From positions 204,685 through 268,684 of the forward strand of contig JAAHGF010000005.1 in NCBI GenBank assembly GCA_010672585.1: a DNA stretch of 64,000 nucleotides. The letters are read 5' to 3'. Under the pieces are notes generated by a model. The model searched no databases, was not told the DNA's origin, and saw nothing but the letters and a program-made list of their open reading frames with translations. Positions 56,148-64,000 of this stretch are shown one piece after another (position 1 is the first letter of the stretch; every line of letters begins with the position of its first letter). Source of the DNA: Okeania sp. SIO1I7. GTDB taxonomy: Bacteria > Cyanobacteriota > Cyanobacteriia > Cyanobacteriales > Microcoleaceae. Both the position numbers and the translations under genes were made by a program.

Positions 56148-57800
56148 TTAATACTTTCTCAGACTCTTAGCTCGCTGACTTATCATTGCTTCAACACTAC
56201 CTTCTAAACCTAAATCTTGTAAAATTTCCATAGCAGCTATTTCACCTGTCTGACAACCACCTTCCATATAACCTTGATTTTCAAGAATAGATGTATGCTC
56301 CCCGGCAAAAAATATATTACCCACTCGCTCTCTTTCTACACCATAAAACTTTGTCCACTCCCCCGGTTTGTAACATAAATAAGAACCACCAGTATAAACT
56401 TCTCCTGGCCAATAACTACGAATTGTCCGATCTGGCATTGAGATATTACTAATACCAGGAAAAACCTGTTCTAGTTGGGAATTCAATTTTTGAGCATGAA
56501 TTTCCGGACTGCCAGTTCCTATTGCTACACCTTGAGTACCGCCAACAAATTGTGTAATCAAACCCATACCTGGATGATAACGACTTTCAGAAGTTTCCCA
56601 AGTGTTTTGAAACCCTAAATCTAAATAGACATTAGCTGTAGAGTTGTAGCGAGTACGCCAAATTTTTTCTTGATAAGTAGTAATTAACTTAGAGTTTGTT
56701 CCATAGCTAGCAGTATCTATAGATAACTTTTTCAAAGGTGGTAAATCTACATTAAGCTGAACTTGTCGTAACAAAGTTAAGGGTAATGTTAGTAAAATTC
56801 TCTCATAAGTACGCTCAAAAGTACTGTTCCCCGACCTTAATACCACTCGATACCGACCATCAGAAAGATAATTTATCGCTTCTAATATTGTTCCAGTTTC
56901 AATAGAATTGGAGACTAAATTTGCCAACTTTTGGGGTATCAGTTCATTACCTCCCTGTACATAAAAAAGTTGCTCGATCGCACCAATAATACCAAACTTA
57001 CCTACTTGAGTACCTATTATATAGATTAAATTGAGACTAGACTGCTCTTCCATATTTAGACCGTAGTAAGTTTCATAAGCAGCTTTGACTAGCTGGCGAA
57101 TTGCTGGTGTAGTTTGAGGAATTTGGTCTAAATATTCGGCAATTGAAATATTATCTAGTTCTACTGCTGCTGGAATTTTTGTAGTATAGTCCTTAAAATT
57201 AGCGATCGCCTCAAAATCTCTATTAATCTGCTCTGCAATTGGTGCAAAGTCTGTGGTGATTTCTGCTAATGAAACCTTGCGACCTTCAAAAAAGTAAGTC
57301 TCTTGTGTTTCCAAATTTTCATCGACTGCCTGCAAATCTACAAGACGCAATCCTAATTCCTCAACCAAACTGCGCAGATAAATATGCTCGGTGTAGATAA
57401 ATTCCCCACCAAGTTCAACAGCAAATGGAGTACCTAATGCTTTTTGGCGAGTTCGGATTCTACCTCCTATCCGGTTACTAGCTTCAATCACGTTTACTGG
57501 AACTCCTGCTTGAGTTAGACGATAAGCAGCAGTTAATCCGGCAATTCCTGCTCCTACTATTAATACTGGAGTTGTTTGAGCCATTACCCTTTCTCCACTC
57601 TTGGACAAAAGGGAAACTTTAAATTTTTGAGCTAAGTCTAAACCACCTTTTAATAAGGGACTGCAAGCATTCGGAAATTTCCTAGCTTTAGCTTCTTTTA
57701 CTATTCCTAATAATTCATCACTAGGGATACCAGTTTCTGTTGACATTCTGGCAATAGTATGAGCACGACCTAGTATTGTCATCACGGGAGATTTAGTCAT
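56148..57800 (-). CDS. FAD-dependent amine oxidase, without Tat motif
   Basis: 550 residues. Dinucleotide-binding motif VLIVGAGIAGLTAAYRL near 79-95, the E-x-x-x-R-x-GGR segment VIEASNRIGGRIRTR near 104-118, and C-terminal FFAGEHTSILENQGYMEGGC for FAD. Flavin monoamine oxidase/L-amino-acid oxidase type. It is the tandem paralogue of the protein at 58267-59979. At the position of the paralogue's RRRLL Tat signal (46-50) it has ACSPLL, and the following hydrophobic stretch has charged residues, so export by Tat is probably lost. An IS605-derived element at 57930-58173 separates the two copies. Confidence 0.9.
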   Translation of the reverse strand: MTKSPVMTILGRAHTIARMSTETGIPSDELLGIVKEAKARKFPNACSPLLKGGLDLAQKFKVSLLSKSGERVMAQTTPVLIVGAGIAGLTAAYRLTQAGVPVNVIEASNRIGGRIRTRQKALGTPFAVELGGEFIYTEHIYLRSLVEELGLRLVDLQAVDENLETQETYFFEGRKVSLAEITTDFAPIAEQINRDFEAIANFKDYTTKIPAAVELDNISIAEYLDQIPQTTPAIRQLVKAAYETYYGLNMEEQSSLNLIYIIGTQVGKFGIIGAIEQLFYVQGGNELIPQKLANLVSNSIETGTILEAINYLSDGRYRVVLRSGNSTFERTYERILLTLPLTLLRQVQLNVDLPPLKKLSIDTASYGTNSKLITTYQEKIWRTRYNSTANVYLDLGFQNTWETSESRYHPGMGLITQFVGGTQGVAIGTGSPEIHAQKLNSQLEQVFPGISNISMPDRTIRSYWPGEVYTGGSYLCYKPGEWTKFYGVERERVGNIFFAGEHTSILENQGYMEGGCQTGEIAAMEILQDLGLEGSVEAMISQRAKSLRKY

Positions 57801-57929
57801 TTTTGAGGTCTCATTATCACAGGACTTATATCATGTCCGGTTGAATAGTTATAAATAGTAAGGGAGGAGTCAGGAGTCAGGAGGGAAAAAAGAAGGAAGA
57901 AGAGGAAAAAGTTTTTTCATAGATATTTA

Positions 57930-58173
57930 ACTTCCCTGGCGGGAAGTCCCGCGCTCTCCCGCAGGGGAGCGTCGTATGGGAAAGCCAGGGCCAAGATTCG
58001 GATACCTTCATAAGCTAAACGTTCATATGCCCTTGACAAGCTAGGTACATTTTGTTATTGTAATGTCCAACACAGGGGGAGGACATCACCTCTGTCTAAA
58101 CAGCGGTCAGGGTTTCCCAGACTGAAGAATCCTGCGTTGTCCCGTAAGGGCAACGTCGGGAGTATGTCAAGAC
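57930..58173 (+). mobile_element. tnpB-less IS200/IS605 derivative, copy 2
   Basis: Same blocks as 13101-13346: CTTCCCTGGCGGGAAGTCCC, GCGCTCTCCCGCAGGGGAGC, AAGCCAGGGCCAAGA, CCTTGACAAGCTAGG, GGGGGAGGACATCACCTCTG, ending in the hairpin TGCGTTGTCCCGTAAGGGCA-ACG and ATGTCAA. No transposase. Confidence 0.7.
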
Positions 58174-58266
58174 AAAAGCATTATGCATTCACTAACGCCA
58201 AAATTTACATCGCAGCAATTTCACCACTATTACAACTACCTTCCATCTAACCTTGATATTAATCAA

Positions 58267-59979
58267 CTAGAAATTCTTGGGCCTTAGTGGTAAACCCCGC
58301 CTTCCGCGAACAACATTACCTCTAGGTCCCTGTCTTCGGCCACTACGACGACTTACTTGTAAAGACTGTTTAACCCTAAGCGCCTCAACAGCAGGAGCTA
58401 AACCTAAATCTTCTAGAATTTCCATTGCGACTATTTCACCACTCTCACAACCACCCTCCATTAAACCAGAGAAATCTAAAGAAGTATGTTCGCCAGCAAA
58501 AAATAAATTGCCCACTCTCTCCCCTTCAACACCAAAAAATTGAACATATTGTCCTGGTCGATAACAAGTATATGAACCCTGAGTATATAATTCTCCTGGC
58601 CAATAAGTCCGGACAGCGCGACCGATGCGAGCGCTACTAATTCCTGGATATACCAAATCAAGCTCTGGCAAAAAGCGTTGTGCGTGGTCTTCTGGAGTTC
58701 CGCTACCTAAAACTACTCCTAAATTTCCGCCAGGCAAAAATTCCAGCACTCCCTCCGTAGTCGGACTTGTTGGAGCAACTTCTCGGGTATTTTGAAACCC
58801 TAAATCTACATAAGTTTCCCCACTTGAACCAAACCGAGTGCGCCAAACTGGGTTATTAAAAGCTATATGTAACTTAGAATTTGTACCAAAACCGTAATTA
58901 TCAATAGCAAATCTTTTGACTGGTGGTAGATCGACATTGAGTTGCACTTGACTGAGTACCGGAAAAGGTATAGTTAAAACAATTCTTTCATAAGTACGGT
59001 CAAAAGTTCTTTCTCCAGACCTCAAACTCACTCTGTAACTACCATCTGATAAAGTTGTTATTGCTTCTAGAACCGTGCTAGTTTCAATGGAACCTTGTAC
59101 AAGATTAGCAAGATTATTAATAATTTGACTATTACCACCAATAATTCGATAACGTTCGTCAGCAGAACCATATAATTCAAATGTATTGGGTTCAGTGCCA
59201 ATAATATATATTAGATTCAAACTCGACTGTTCGTTAGCATCCAAACCATAGAAAGAATTGTAAGCTACTTCCAGCATTTGTCGCAAAGTAGTGCTAGTGG
59301 GAATAGTTTCTAGATATTCGGTAATTGAGAGATTATCTATATCTGCAGTAGGTTGGTCAAAAGTCGTATAATCTTCAAAATTATCAATTGCTATCAGAGT
59401 CTCATCTATTCTTTCGGCAACAGGAGCAAAATCATTAATAATTTCTTCTATGGGAATAATTCTATTCTCAGCAAAGTAAATTTCTGGCGTTAACCCCTCC
59501 TCACCAGCTACCAGATCGAATTCTGTTAATCCCAGTTCTGCTGCTAAATCACGAATGCAAACGTGTTCAGAGTCAATATAAGCTGCCCCTAATTCAGCAT
59601 CAATAGTTGTTCCGGCAATTTTCGAGATACTTCTAATCCGACCACCCACTCTATTTCTGGCTTCAATTACATTTACTGGTACTCCTGCCTGAGTTAAGCG
59701 GTACGCTGCAGTTAATCCCGCAATTCCAGCTCCTACTATTAATACTGGTGTTTGTTGAGCCATTGCTCGTTGTCCACCCTTGAAGAAATTAGAAGCTGCC
59801 ATTGCTCCAGCAAATCCTAAACCACCTTGTAATAAACGACGACGAGTAGTCCGAAAGTTTCTACTTTGAGTTTCTCTGACCATTCCTAATAATTCATCGG
59901 TGGGAATGCCTGTTTTTCGCGACGTATTGGCAATGCTATAAGCGCGACGTAGGATTTTCATTAAAGAAGATTTACTCAT
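58267..59979 (-). CDS. FAD-dependent amine oxidase with Tat signal
   Basis: 570 residues. A long n-region leads to TTRRRLLQGGLGFAGAMAAS (about 44-63), a twin-arginine signal, so the folded flavoprotein is exported. FAD motif VLIVGAGIAGLTAAYRL at 79-95, GGRIRS near 112, FFAGEHTSLDFSGLMEGGC near the end. It oxidises an amine or amino acid with release of peroxide and ammonia; the substrate is not readable. The C-terminal 35 residues are rich in Arg and Gly. Ribosome site AAGGG is upstream. Shares about the same length and all motifs with its neighbour, a clear tandem duplication. Confidence 0.92.
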   Translation of the reverse strand: MSKSSLMKILRRAYSIANTSRKTGIPTDELLGMVRETQSRNFRTTRRRLLQGGLGFAGAMAASNFFKGGQRAMAQQTPVLIVGAGIAGLTAAYRLTQAGVPVNVIEARNRVGGRIRSISKIAGTTIDAELGAAYIDSEHVCIRDLAAELGLTEFDLVAGEEGLTPEIYFAENRIIPIEEIINDFAPVAERIDETLIAIDNFEDYTTFDQPTADIDNLSITEYLETIPTSTTLRQMLEVAYNSFYGLDANEQSSLNLIYIIGTEPNTFELYGSADERYRIIGGNSQIINNLANLVQGSIETSTVLEAITTLSDGSYRVSLRSGERTFDRTYERIVLTIPFPVLSQVQLNVDLPPVKRFAIDNYGFGTNSKLHIAFNNPVWRTRFGSSGETYVDLGFQNTREVAPTSPTTEGVLEFLPGGNLGVVLGSGTPEDHAQRFLPELDLVYPGISSARIGRAVRTYWPGELYTQGSYTCYRPGQYVQFFGVEGERVGNLFFAGEHTSLDFSGLMEGGCESGEIVAMEILEDLGLAPAVEALRVKQSLQVSRRSGRRQGPRGNVVRGRRGLPLRPKNF

Positions 59980-60099
59980 AATTGATGTCCCTTAATTTTT
60001 AAGTATAAATTTTAAATTTAAAGCATACAGAAATGAACGGTTGTAGTAAGATAACATTGCTTAGGTTGCAATGTAAACTCAAACATAAACTTTTAAGAA

Positions 60100-60990
60100 A
60101 TGTTAACTATTGAAACTCTGTTTGATGAAGGATTTTATTTATTTCAAAACCCCGATGTTGTAGATGAAATTGCTGCGGGTAATTTCAGTAGTGGTTTGGA
60201 ACATTTTGTGAATGTGGGTCAATTTGAAAATCGCGACCCCAATGCTTTATTTGATACTAGCTTTTATCTGGAAATTAATACTGATATAGCTGCTGCTATT
60301 GAGGAAGGTGTACTAACAGCAGTGGAACATTTTCTTAGGTTTGGTCAATTTGAACCTCGCGACCCTAGTCCTTTCTTCCAGAATCTTTTTTATATCTCAG
60401 ATCCTGAGTTTGCTACAACATTAGAGTCAGCAGGATTAACACCTTTTGAACATTATGTTAGGTTTGGTCAATTTGAAAATCGCGACCCTAGTTTTTTGTT
60501 TGATACAGATTTTTATCTTGGTCAAAATCAGGATGTAGTGGAGTTACTAAATAATGGTAGTTTTAGTAGTGCAATTCAACATTATATTTTAGTTGGTTTG
60601 TCAGAAAATCGTTTGAGTACACCTCCAGATTTTAGAGATGATTTGTTAAATGTTAATGCTGATTTTGGTGTTTTGGGAACTGCAGAATTTAACAATTTTA
60701 TTGGAGATGGAAATCCGGTTGATGTTTATAGTTTTATGTTGAATACTCCTAGTAGTTTAGATGTTGTATTAACTGGTTTAGTTGGGGATGCAGATGTGGA
60801 GTTAATTGAGGATATTAATAATAATGGAGTGGCAGAAATTTTAGAGGTTTTTGCTGAGTCAAGAAATGAGGGTACTTTTGATGAAATAATAGATATTGAT
60901 TTCTTACCGGAGGGTAATTATTTTGTCCGAGTTTCTGAGTTTAGTGGTCATACAAATTATTCTTTGTTTTTAGAAGCTAGTCCAATTTAG
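60100..60990 (+). CDS. Tandem-repeat protein with a C-terminal PPC domain
   Basis: 296 residues. Four repeats with a period of about 42 residues start at about 8, 50, 92 and 134; the shared pattern is FYL--N-DV---I--G---S--EHF---GQFENRDP. The rest (about 178-296) is a beta-rich domain with VDVYSFMLNTPSSLDVVLTG and LPEGNYFVRVSEFSGHTNYS, the pre-peptidase C-terminal (PPC) type found in secreted proteins. There is no N-terminal signal peptide, so export would need another route (for example type I secretion by C-terminal signal). The repeat type is common in large extracellular cyanobacterial proteins. Function unknown. Confidence 0.8.
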   Translation: MLTIETLFDEGFYLFQNPDVVDEIAAGNFSSGLEHFVNVGQFENRDPNALFDTSFYLEINTDIAAAIEEGVLTAVEHFLRFGQFEPRDPSPFFQNLFYISDPEFATTLESAGLTPFEHYVRFGQFENRDPSFLFDTDFYLGQNQDVVELLNNGSFSSAIQHYILVGLSENRLSTPPDFRDDLLNVNADFGVLGTAEFNNFIGDGNPVDVYSFMLNTPSSLDVVLTGLVGDADVELIEDINNNGVAEILEVFAESRNEGTFDEIIDIDFLPEGNYFVRVSEFSGHTNYSLFLEASPI

Positions 60991-61015
60991 AGTAGTTAAT
61001 AATAGTAGGGTGGTT

Positions 61016-61268
61016 CAACAATTAATAATTAATAATTAATAATTAATAATTACCTCTCCTTGAAAACGGATAGGATTGACGAACAGGAAAATTTTTTCTT
61101 CTCTTGGTCGATTGGATATGGCTCCGAGACCTAGCCATCCCACCCTACCGGAAGCTCCGAAGATAGAACTCCGTTCCGCTGTCGCGTTTCGCGTCAGCGT
61201 TGCGAAGCAAACGACCGCTTTTTTCTCCTTTAAAGGAGAGGTTTTAAACCTTAATTATTCGGTAAATG
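61016..61268 (+). repeat. Family A repeat with full-length ends
   Basis: Starts TTCAACAATTAATAATTAAT and ends TTATTCGGTAAATGTTGAA; the TTCAACA/TGTTGAA ends are inverted repeats. Core blocks TTCTCTTGGTCGATTGG and GCGTTTCGCGTCAGCGTTGC are the same as in the 53417-53805 copy. Confidence 0.75.
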
Positions 61269-61518
61269 TTGAATTATCATCAAGCAACTATAAACTTTTC
61301 CTCTTTCTTGCCTGCCCTAAATTAAATTATCAGTTATCAGTTGACGAAGGAAACCCAACAAAAATATCTTTAGAAAAGTTTCCAAACTGTTCCCCTAGAT
61401 AAATTAATATCCTTAGATACTTTGCTTTATCCCCTAAAAATAAACCCAAAGTTGGGAATCATATTAGTTGCTCATAACTTATTTAATCAAACCAATTATA
61501 CTGTTAATTTTCAGGTAA

Positions 61519-62208
61519 TTATCCAAAGCGATCGCGATAACGAGACAGTAAAGATTCTAATTCTTCGGTTCGTTTTTCTGCTTCTTGCCGTGCCAAAATT
61601 TCCTGATTCAAAACTTCTCGTAATTCATCAGAAATTACCAATTTTTCTCCCGTATCTTCCCGATAAAATCTTATCAATTTATCCTCAACCTCTAAACGTA
61701 ATCCTAAAGGTTCGCTCCGACCATCTGTAATTAATTTATAATTTGTTTCTCCCAGACGATACCCTTGCAATTTTTCTTCTATCCATTCACCTTTGGGGTC
61801 AAATAACCAACATTCCTATACTTTTAATTGTTCGTAAAATACTTTTTTATAACCTTCATCGTCTCTGAGGGTGTTTTTAGTAGTTACCTCAAAAATAACT
61901 GCCGTAATTTTACGTTATTCCCAAAGTTTATAACTATCTCTTCCCCCTGGTTCTACACCAAAAATAACCATTACATCAGGAACAGTTAGTAGTTTAGGAA
62001 AACCCCTAGAAAAATATAAAAATTGTTTGCTGAATACATTGGCTTTTTGACCTTTTAAATATTCTTTCAAGACTTCAAAAATATTTAAAACAGCGTATAA
62101 ATGATCGTAATTTTCACCAACAGTTGTTTCATCCTCATTAGGATAAAATACTTCTTTTTTGGTAGTTATGGGTTGATTTTCTGGAGTTGTTTGGTTTTCT
62201 GATGTCAT
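61519..62208 (-). pseudogene. Uma2/DUF820 family gene with two in-frame stops
   Basis: One continuous frame from ATG at 62208 to 61519, with TAA at 61915-61917 and TAG near 61816-61818. Between and after them the family text continues: VPDVMVIFGVEPGGRDSYKL, ITAVIFEVTTKNTLRDDEGY, ECWLFDPKGEWIEEKLQGYR and a C-terminal coiled coil EILARQEAEKRTEELESLLS. No frameshift. Uma2 proteins are putative nucleases of the PD-(D/E)XK fold and exist in many copies in cyanobacteria. Confidence 0.85.
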
Positions 62209-62319
62209 AGTTTTAGATGAGATTTGTAACAAACGTTTATGAAATAATAGCAATATTTTTTCGATTTTGTTAGAATTGGAACTTACGCAAAGAAACCCGG
62301 TTTCTACGGTAAATTATTG

Positions 62320-62523
62320 GTAAGCATTTCCTGCGGAATGCTGCGCAAACAGCTATTAGCTGTCAGCATTTCCTGCGGAATGCTGCGCAAACAGCAAAAG
62401 AAGGGGATTTTAATAAATATAGACTGTTTCAGCCAGCTTTTATAGTATGACTCAATTAGTAAAGCTTTTATCACAAACTAAAAGCAATAGCTGATAGCTG
62501 ATAGCTGACGGCTGAATGCTTAC
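62320..62523. mobile_element. Family G MITE copy 3, 8-bp TSD AATTATTG
   Basis: 204 bp from GTAAGCATTTCCTGCGG to GACGGCTGAATGCTTAC, flanked on both sides by AATTATTG (62312-62319, 62524-62531). It holds two direct copies of TTTCCTGCGGAATGCTGCGC, each palindromic. Confidence 0.82.
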
Positions 62524-62604
62524 AATTATTGTGTTTGATAATCAACATCTACGAGAAACTCAGTTTATGGACTCGATCGTTATCTTCAGCAAAGGTAAAA
62601 AATT

Positions 62605-63204
62605 ATGGTAACAACTAATTTAATGAAGACAATAGCAGTTAATATTCCCAAAGAAATTAACCTGAAAATTACTCACGAACAATTTCTGGAGTTAGCACTG
62701 GTTAACCGAGATTTACAGTTAGAAAGAACAGCTACAGGAGAGTTAATTATTATGGCTCCGACAGGAAGTGATACTGGCAGACAAAATTTAGGAATTGAAG
62801 CCCTATTATGGTTATGGAACCGTCGCACAAAGTTAGGAGTAGCTTTTAATTCTTCTAGTGGTTTTCATCTGCCTAATGGTAGCGATCGCTCTCCTGATGC
62901 TGCCTGGGTAAAACAGGAAAGATGGGATAGTTTAACTAGGGAAGAACAGGAAACTTTTGCGCCTTTATGCCCCGATTTTGTTGTGGAGTTACGTTCTAAA
63001 AATGATACTATTTTAGAGTTACAAAAAAAGATGAAAGAGTATCAGTCAAATGGTGCAAGGTTAGGTTGGTTAATTGATAGTAAAAACCGAAAAGTAGAGA
63101 TTTATCGGCAAGACCGGGAAGTGGAAATTTTGGAAAATCCTAATAGTTTATCTGGAGAAGATGTGTTGCCTGGATTTGTTTTAGATTTAACAGAAGTTTG
63201 GTAA
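62605..63204 (+). CDS. Uma2 family protein (DUF820, putative endonuclease)
   Basis: 199 residues, intact. ITHEQFLELALVNRDLQLER, SPDAAWVKQERWDSL, CPDFVVELRSKND with the D...ExK-like centre near 127-136, and NGARLGWLIDSKNRKVEIYR are the family signatures. A ribosome site AAAGG is 9 nt before the ATG. Restriction-endonuclease-like fold; the biological role of these many cyanobacterial genes is unknown. It faces the broken paralogue at 61519-62208 across a family G element. Confidence 0.9.
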   Translation: MVTTNLMKTIAVNIPKEINLKITHEQFLELALVNRDLQLERTATGELIIMAPTGSDTGRQNLGIEALLWLWNRRTKLGVAFNSSSGFHLPNGSDRSPDAAWVKQERWDSLTREEQETFAPLCPDFVVELRSKNDTILELQKKMKEYQSNGARLGWLIDSKNRKVEIYRQDREVEILENPNSLSGEDVLPGFVLDLTEVW

Positions 63205-63268
63205 TGGAATGCTAAATAAACATTTGTTGCTCAGAGGATATCTGAAAAGTTTTTTGATACTGAATTTT

Positions 63269-63471
63269 GCCCCCCTAGCCCCCCAACTTTGGGGGGAACA
63301 AGAGTTAATTTGCTTGCTCTAGTCCCCCAAAATTGGGGGATTTAGGGGGCTTGGATGTAGCAAATAGGATAGCCCCCCAACTTTGGGGGGAACAAGAGTC
63401 AATTTGCTTGCTCTAGTCCCCCAAAATTGGGGGATTTAGGGGGCTTGGATGTAGCAAATGGGAATTCTAGG
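63269..63471. repeat. Two direct copies of a 101-102 bp palindromic unit
   Basis: Unit begins AGCCCCCCAACTTTGGGGGG, has AATTTGCTTGCTCTAGTCCC, then CCAAAATTGGGGGATTTAGG and GCTTGGATGTAGCAAAT. The second copy starts near 63373. The two differ at only a few bases. Inside each unit, two CCCCCAA/TTGGGGG arms face each other. Confidence 0.85.
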
Positions 63472-63596
63472 ATTGCTATATTATATTTGTATTCAACAAA
63501 AGGCACAGACATTACTCAATGTTTTTCGTGCAACATTTGGACATTGAAATCTCAGTCATAGATTGCTTCTGACTTCTGACTTCTCTATAATGCACC

Positions 63597-63893
63597 ATTT
63601 ACCAAAAAATTATGGTTTAAAGCCTCCCCCTTTTAAGGGGATAATAAAGAAAAATTTTTATGATTAGTCAATCCTCTTCTTTTACAGGAGAGGTAATTAT
63701 TAATTATGGCGTTGCTGATTCTGGGTATGATTTTGCCCCCCTAACCCCCCAATTTGGGGGGGAATAAAACTCTAAAAGTTCCCCAATTTTGGGGGATTTA
63801 GGGGTCTTGACTAGAACCAAACAATCGCGCATTCATACTTCAATTCAGCAACGCCTTAATTATTAATTATTAATTATTAATTATTAATTGTTG
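63597..63893 (-). repeat. Family A repeat, short variant, with nested family H element
   Basis: TTTACCAAAAAATTATGG, GCCTCCCCCTTTTAAGGGG, TCTTCTTTTACAGGAGAGG, then the nested element, then TTAATTATTAATTATTAATT ending GTTGAACAA. Confidence 0.75.
63708..63855. mobile_element. Family H MITE copy 2, 148 bp, TSD TTAATTAT
   Basis: GGCGTTGCTGATTCTGGG to CAATTCAGCAACGCC, the same length as copy 1 but in the opposite orientation. TTAATTAT is present at 63700-63707 and 63856-63863. Confidence 0.85.
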
Positions 63894-63904
63894 AACAACT
63901 TGTT

Positions 63905-64000
63905 ATGAGTTATTGCATAAATCCTCAATGTTCTAATCCTCAAAATATTGGAACTCCTTTATTTTGTAAAAGTTGTGGTTCACAACTGTTGCTGCAAGAC
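63905..64000 (+). CDS. Zinc-ribbon protein, start of a second kinase-type gene (cut by window end)
   Basis: 32 codons to the window edge. MSYCINPQCSNPQNIGTP and FCKSCGSQLLLQD carry the same four-cysteine ribbon as the kinase-VIT-vWA protein at 3978 (CLNPNC and CEECGSKLLL). In cyanobacteria this ribbon nearly always introduces a Ser/Thr kinase domain starting with the next strand. The kinase part itself is outside the window. Confidence 0.7.
   Translation, partial: MSYCINPQCSNPQNIGTPLFCKSCGSQLLLQD

Noticed and set aside
61076..61402. 108-residue open frame
   Set aside because: Covers a family A repeat and its flank; no family, no ribosome site.

Overview
The window looks like a piece of a filamentous, probably marine, cyanobacterial chromosome of the Trichodesmium/Okeania/Moorena type. 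The evidence is repeated HIP1 octamers (GCGATCGC), AT-rich DNA, cyanobacterial gene types (zinc-ribbon Ser/Thr kinases, kinase-FGE fusions, IS1341-like tnpB, Uma2/DUF820 proteins, PEP-CTERM proteins) and long repeat-filled gaps between genes. I saw no tRNA, rRNA, CRISPR array or prophage. The genus is inference.

Layout. 1-7 kb: 3' part of a SpoIID/LytB-domain protein, RNase Z, and a 1014-residue kinase-VIT-vWA protein with a PEP-CTERM-like tail. 8-28 kb: a run of polytopic membrane proteins (a flippase-like LPG-synthase-TM protein, two GT39-like glycosyltransferases, a DUF6798-like protein and two paralogous 610-680 residue proteins), mixed with two secreted proteins of unknown function, a C39-like peptidase, a HAD phosphatase and a PEP-CTERM exoprotein. 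28-36.6 kb: glycogen debranching enzyme, aspartate kinase with ACT domains, a PD-(D/E)XK-like protein and a membrane-anchored metallophosphoesterase. 37-39.6 kb: an IS1341-like element (tnpB plus a small ribbon-helix-helix gene) that has cut off the 5' end of a DUF819 transporter gene. 39.7-50 kb: lipid kinase, QueE, a small secreted peptide, a kinase-FGE fusion, a HEAT-repeat protein and isocitrate dehydrogenase. 51-55 kb: GT4 glycosyltransferase, a small sulfotransferase and a glycosyltransferase-sulfotransferase fusion, a possible sulfated-glycan locus. 55-64 kb: a FxLYD-like exoprotein, tandem FAD amine oxidases (one with a Tat signal, one without), a tandem-repeat/PPC protein, a broken and an intact Uma2 gene, and the first 32 codons of a second zinc-ribbon kinase.

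The most striking content is the non-coding DNA. Reading terminal inverted repeats and target duplications by eye resolves several families of short non-autonomous elements. Family B has a 6-bp duplication TAANNN (4 copies). Families C and K are about 100 bp and duplicate TA. Families G and H duplicate 8 bp. Family I has perfect 15-bp ends. Family A is about 130-230 bp, AT-rich at both ends, with at least 12 copies, and it acts as a landing pad for the others. Nested insertions give a relative order of events. Some insertions broke genes (a CaCA antiporter, a glycosyltransferase duplicate); others supplied stop codons to intact genes. tnpB-less IS200/IS605 derivatives, GGAAGAA-type microsatellites that have expanded inside coding sequence, and three copies of a roughly 100-bp element with a covarying stem are also present.

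How genes may work together: the 8-28 kb and 51-55 kb genes suggest cell-surface glycan assembly and sulfation. The kinase fusions look like signalling proteins that sense or act at the cell surface. These links are inference; only the domain assignments and repeat structures are read from the sequence.
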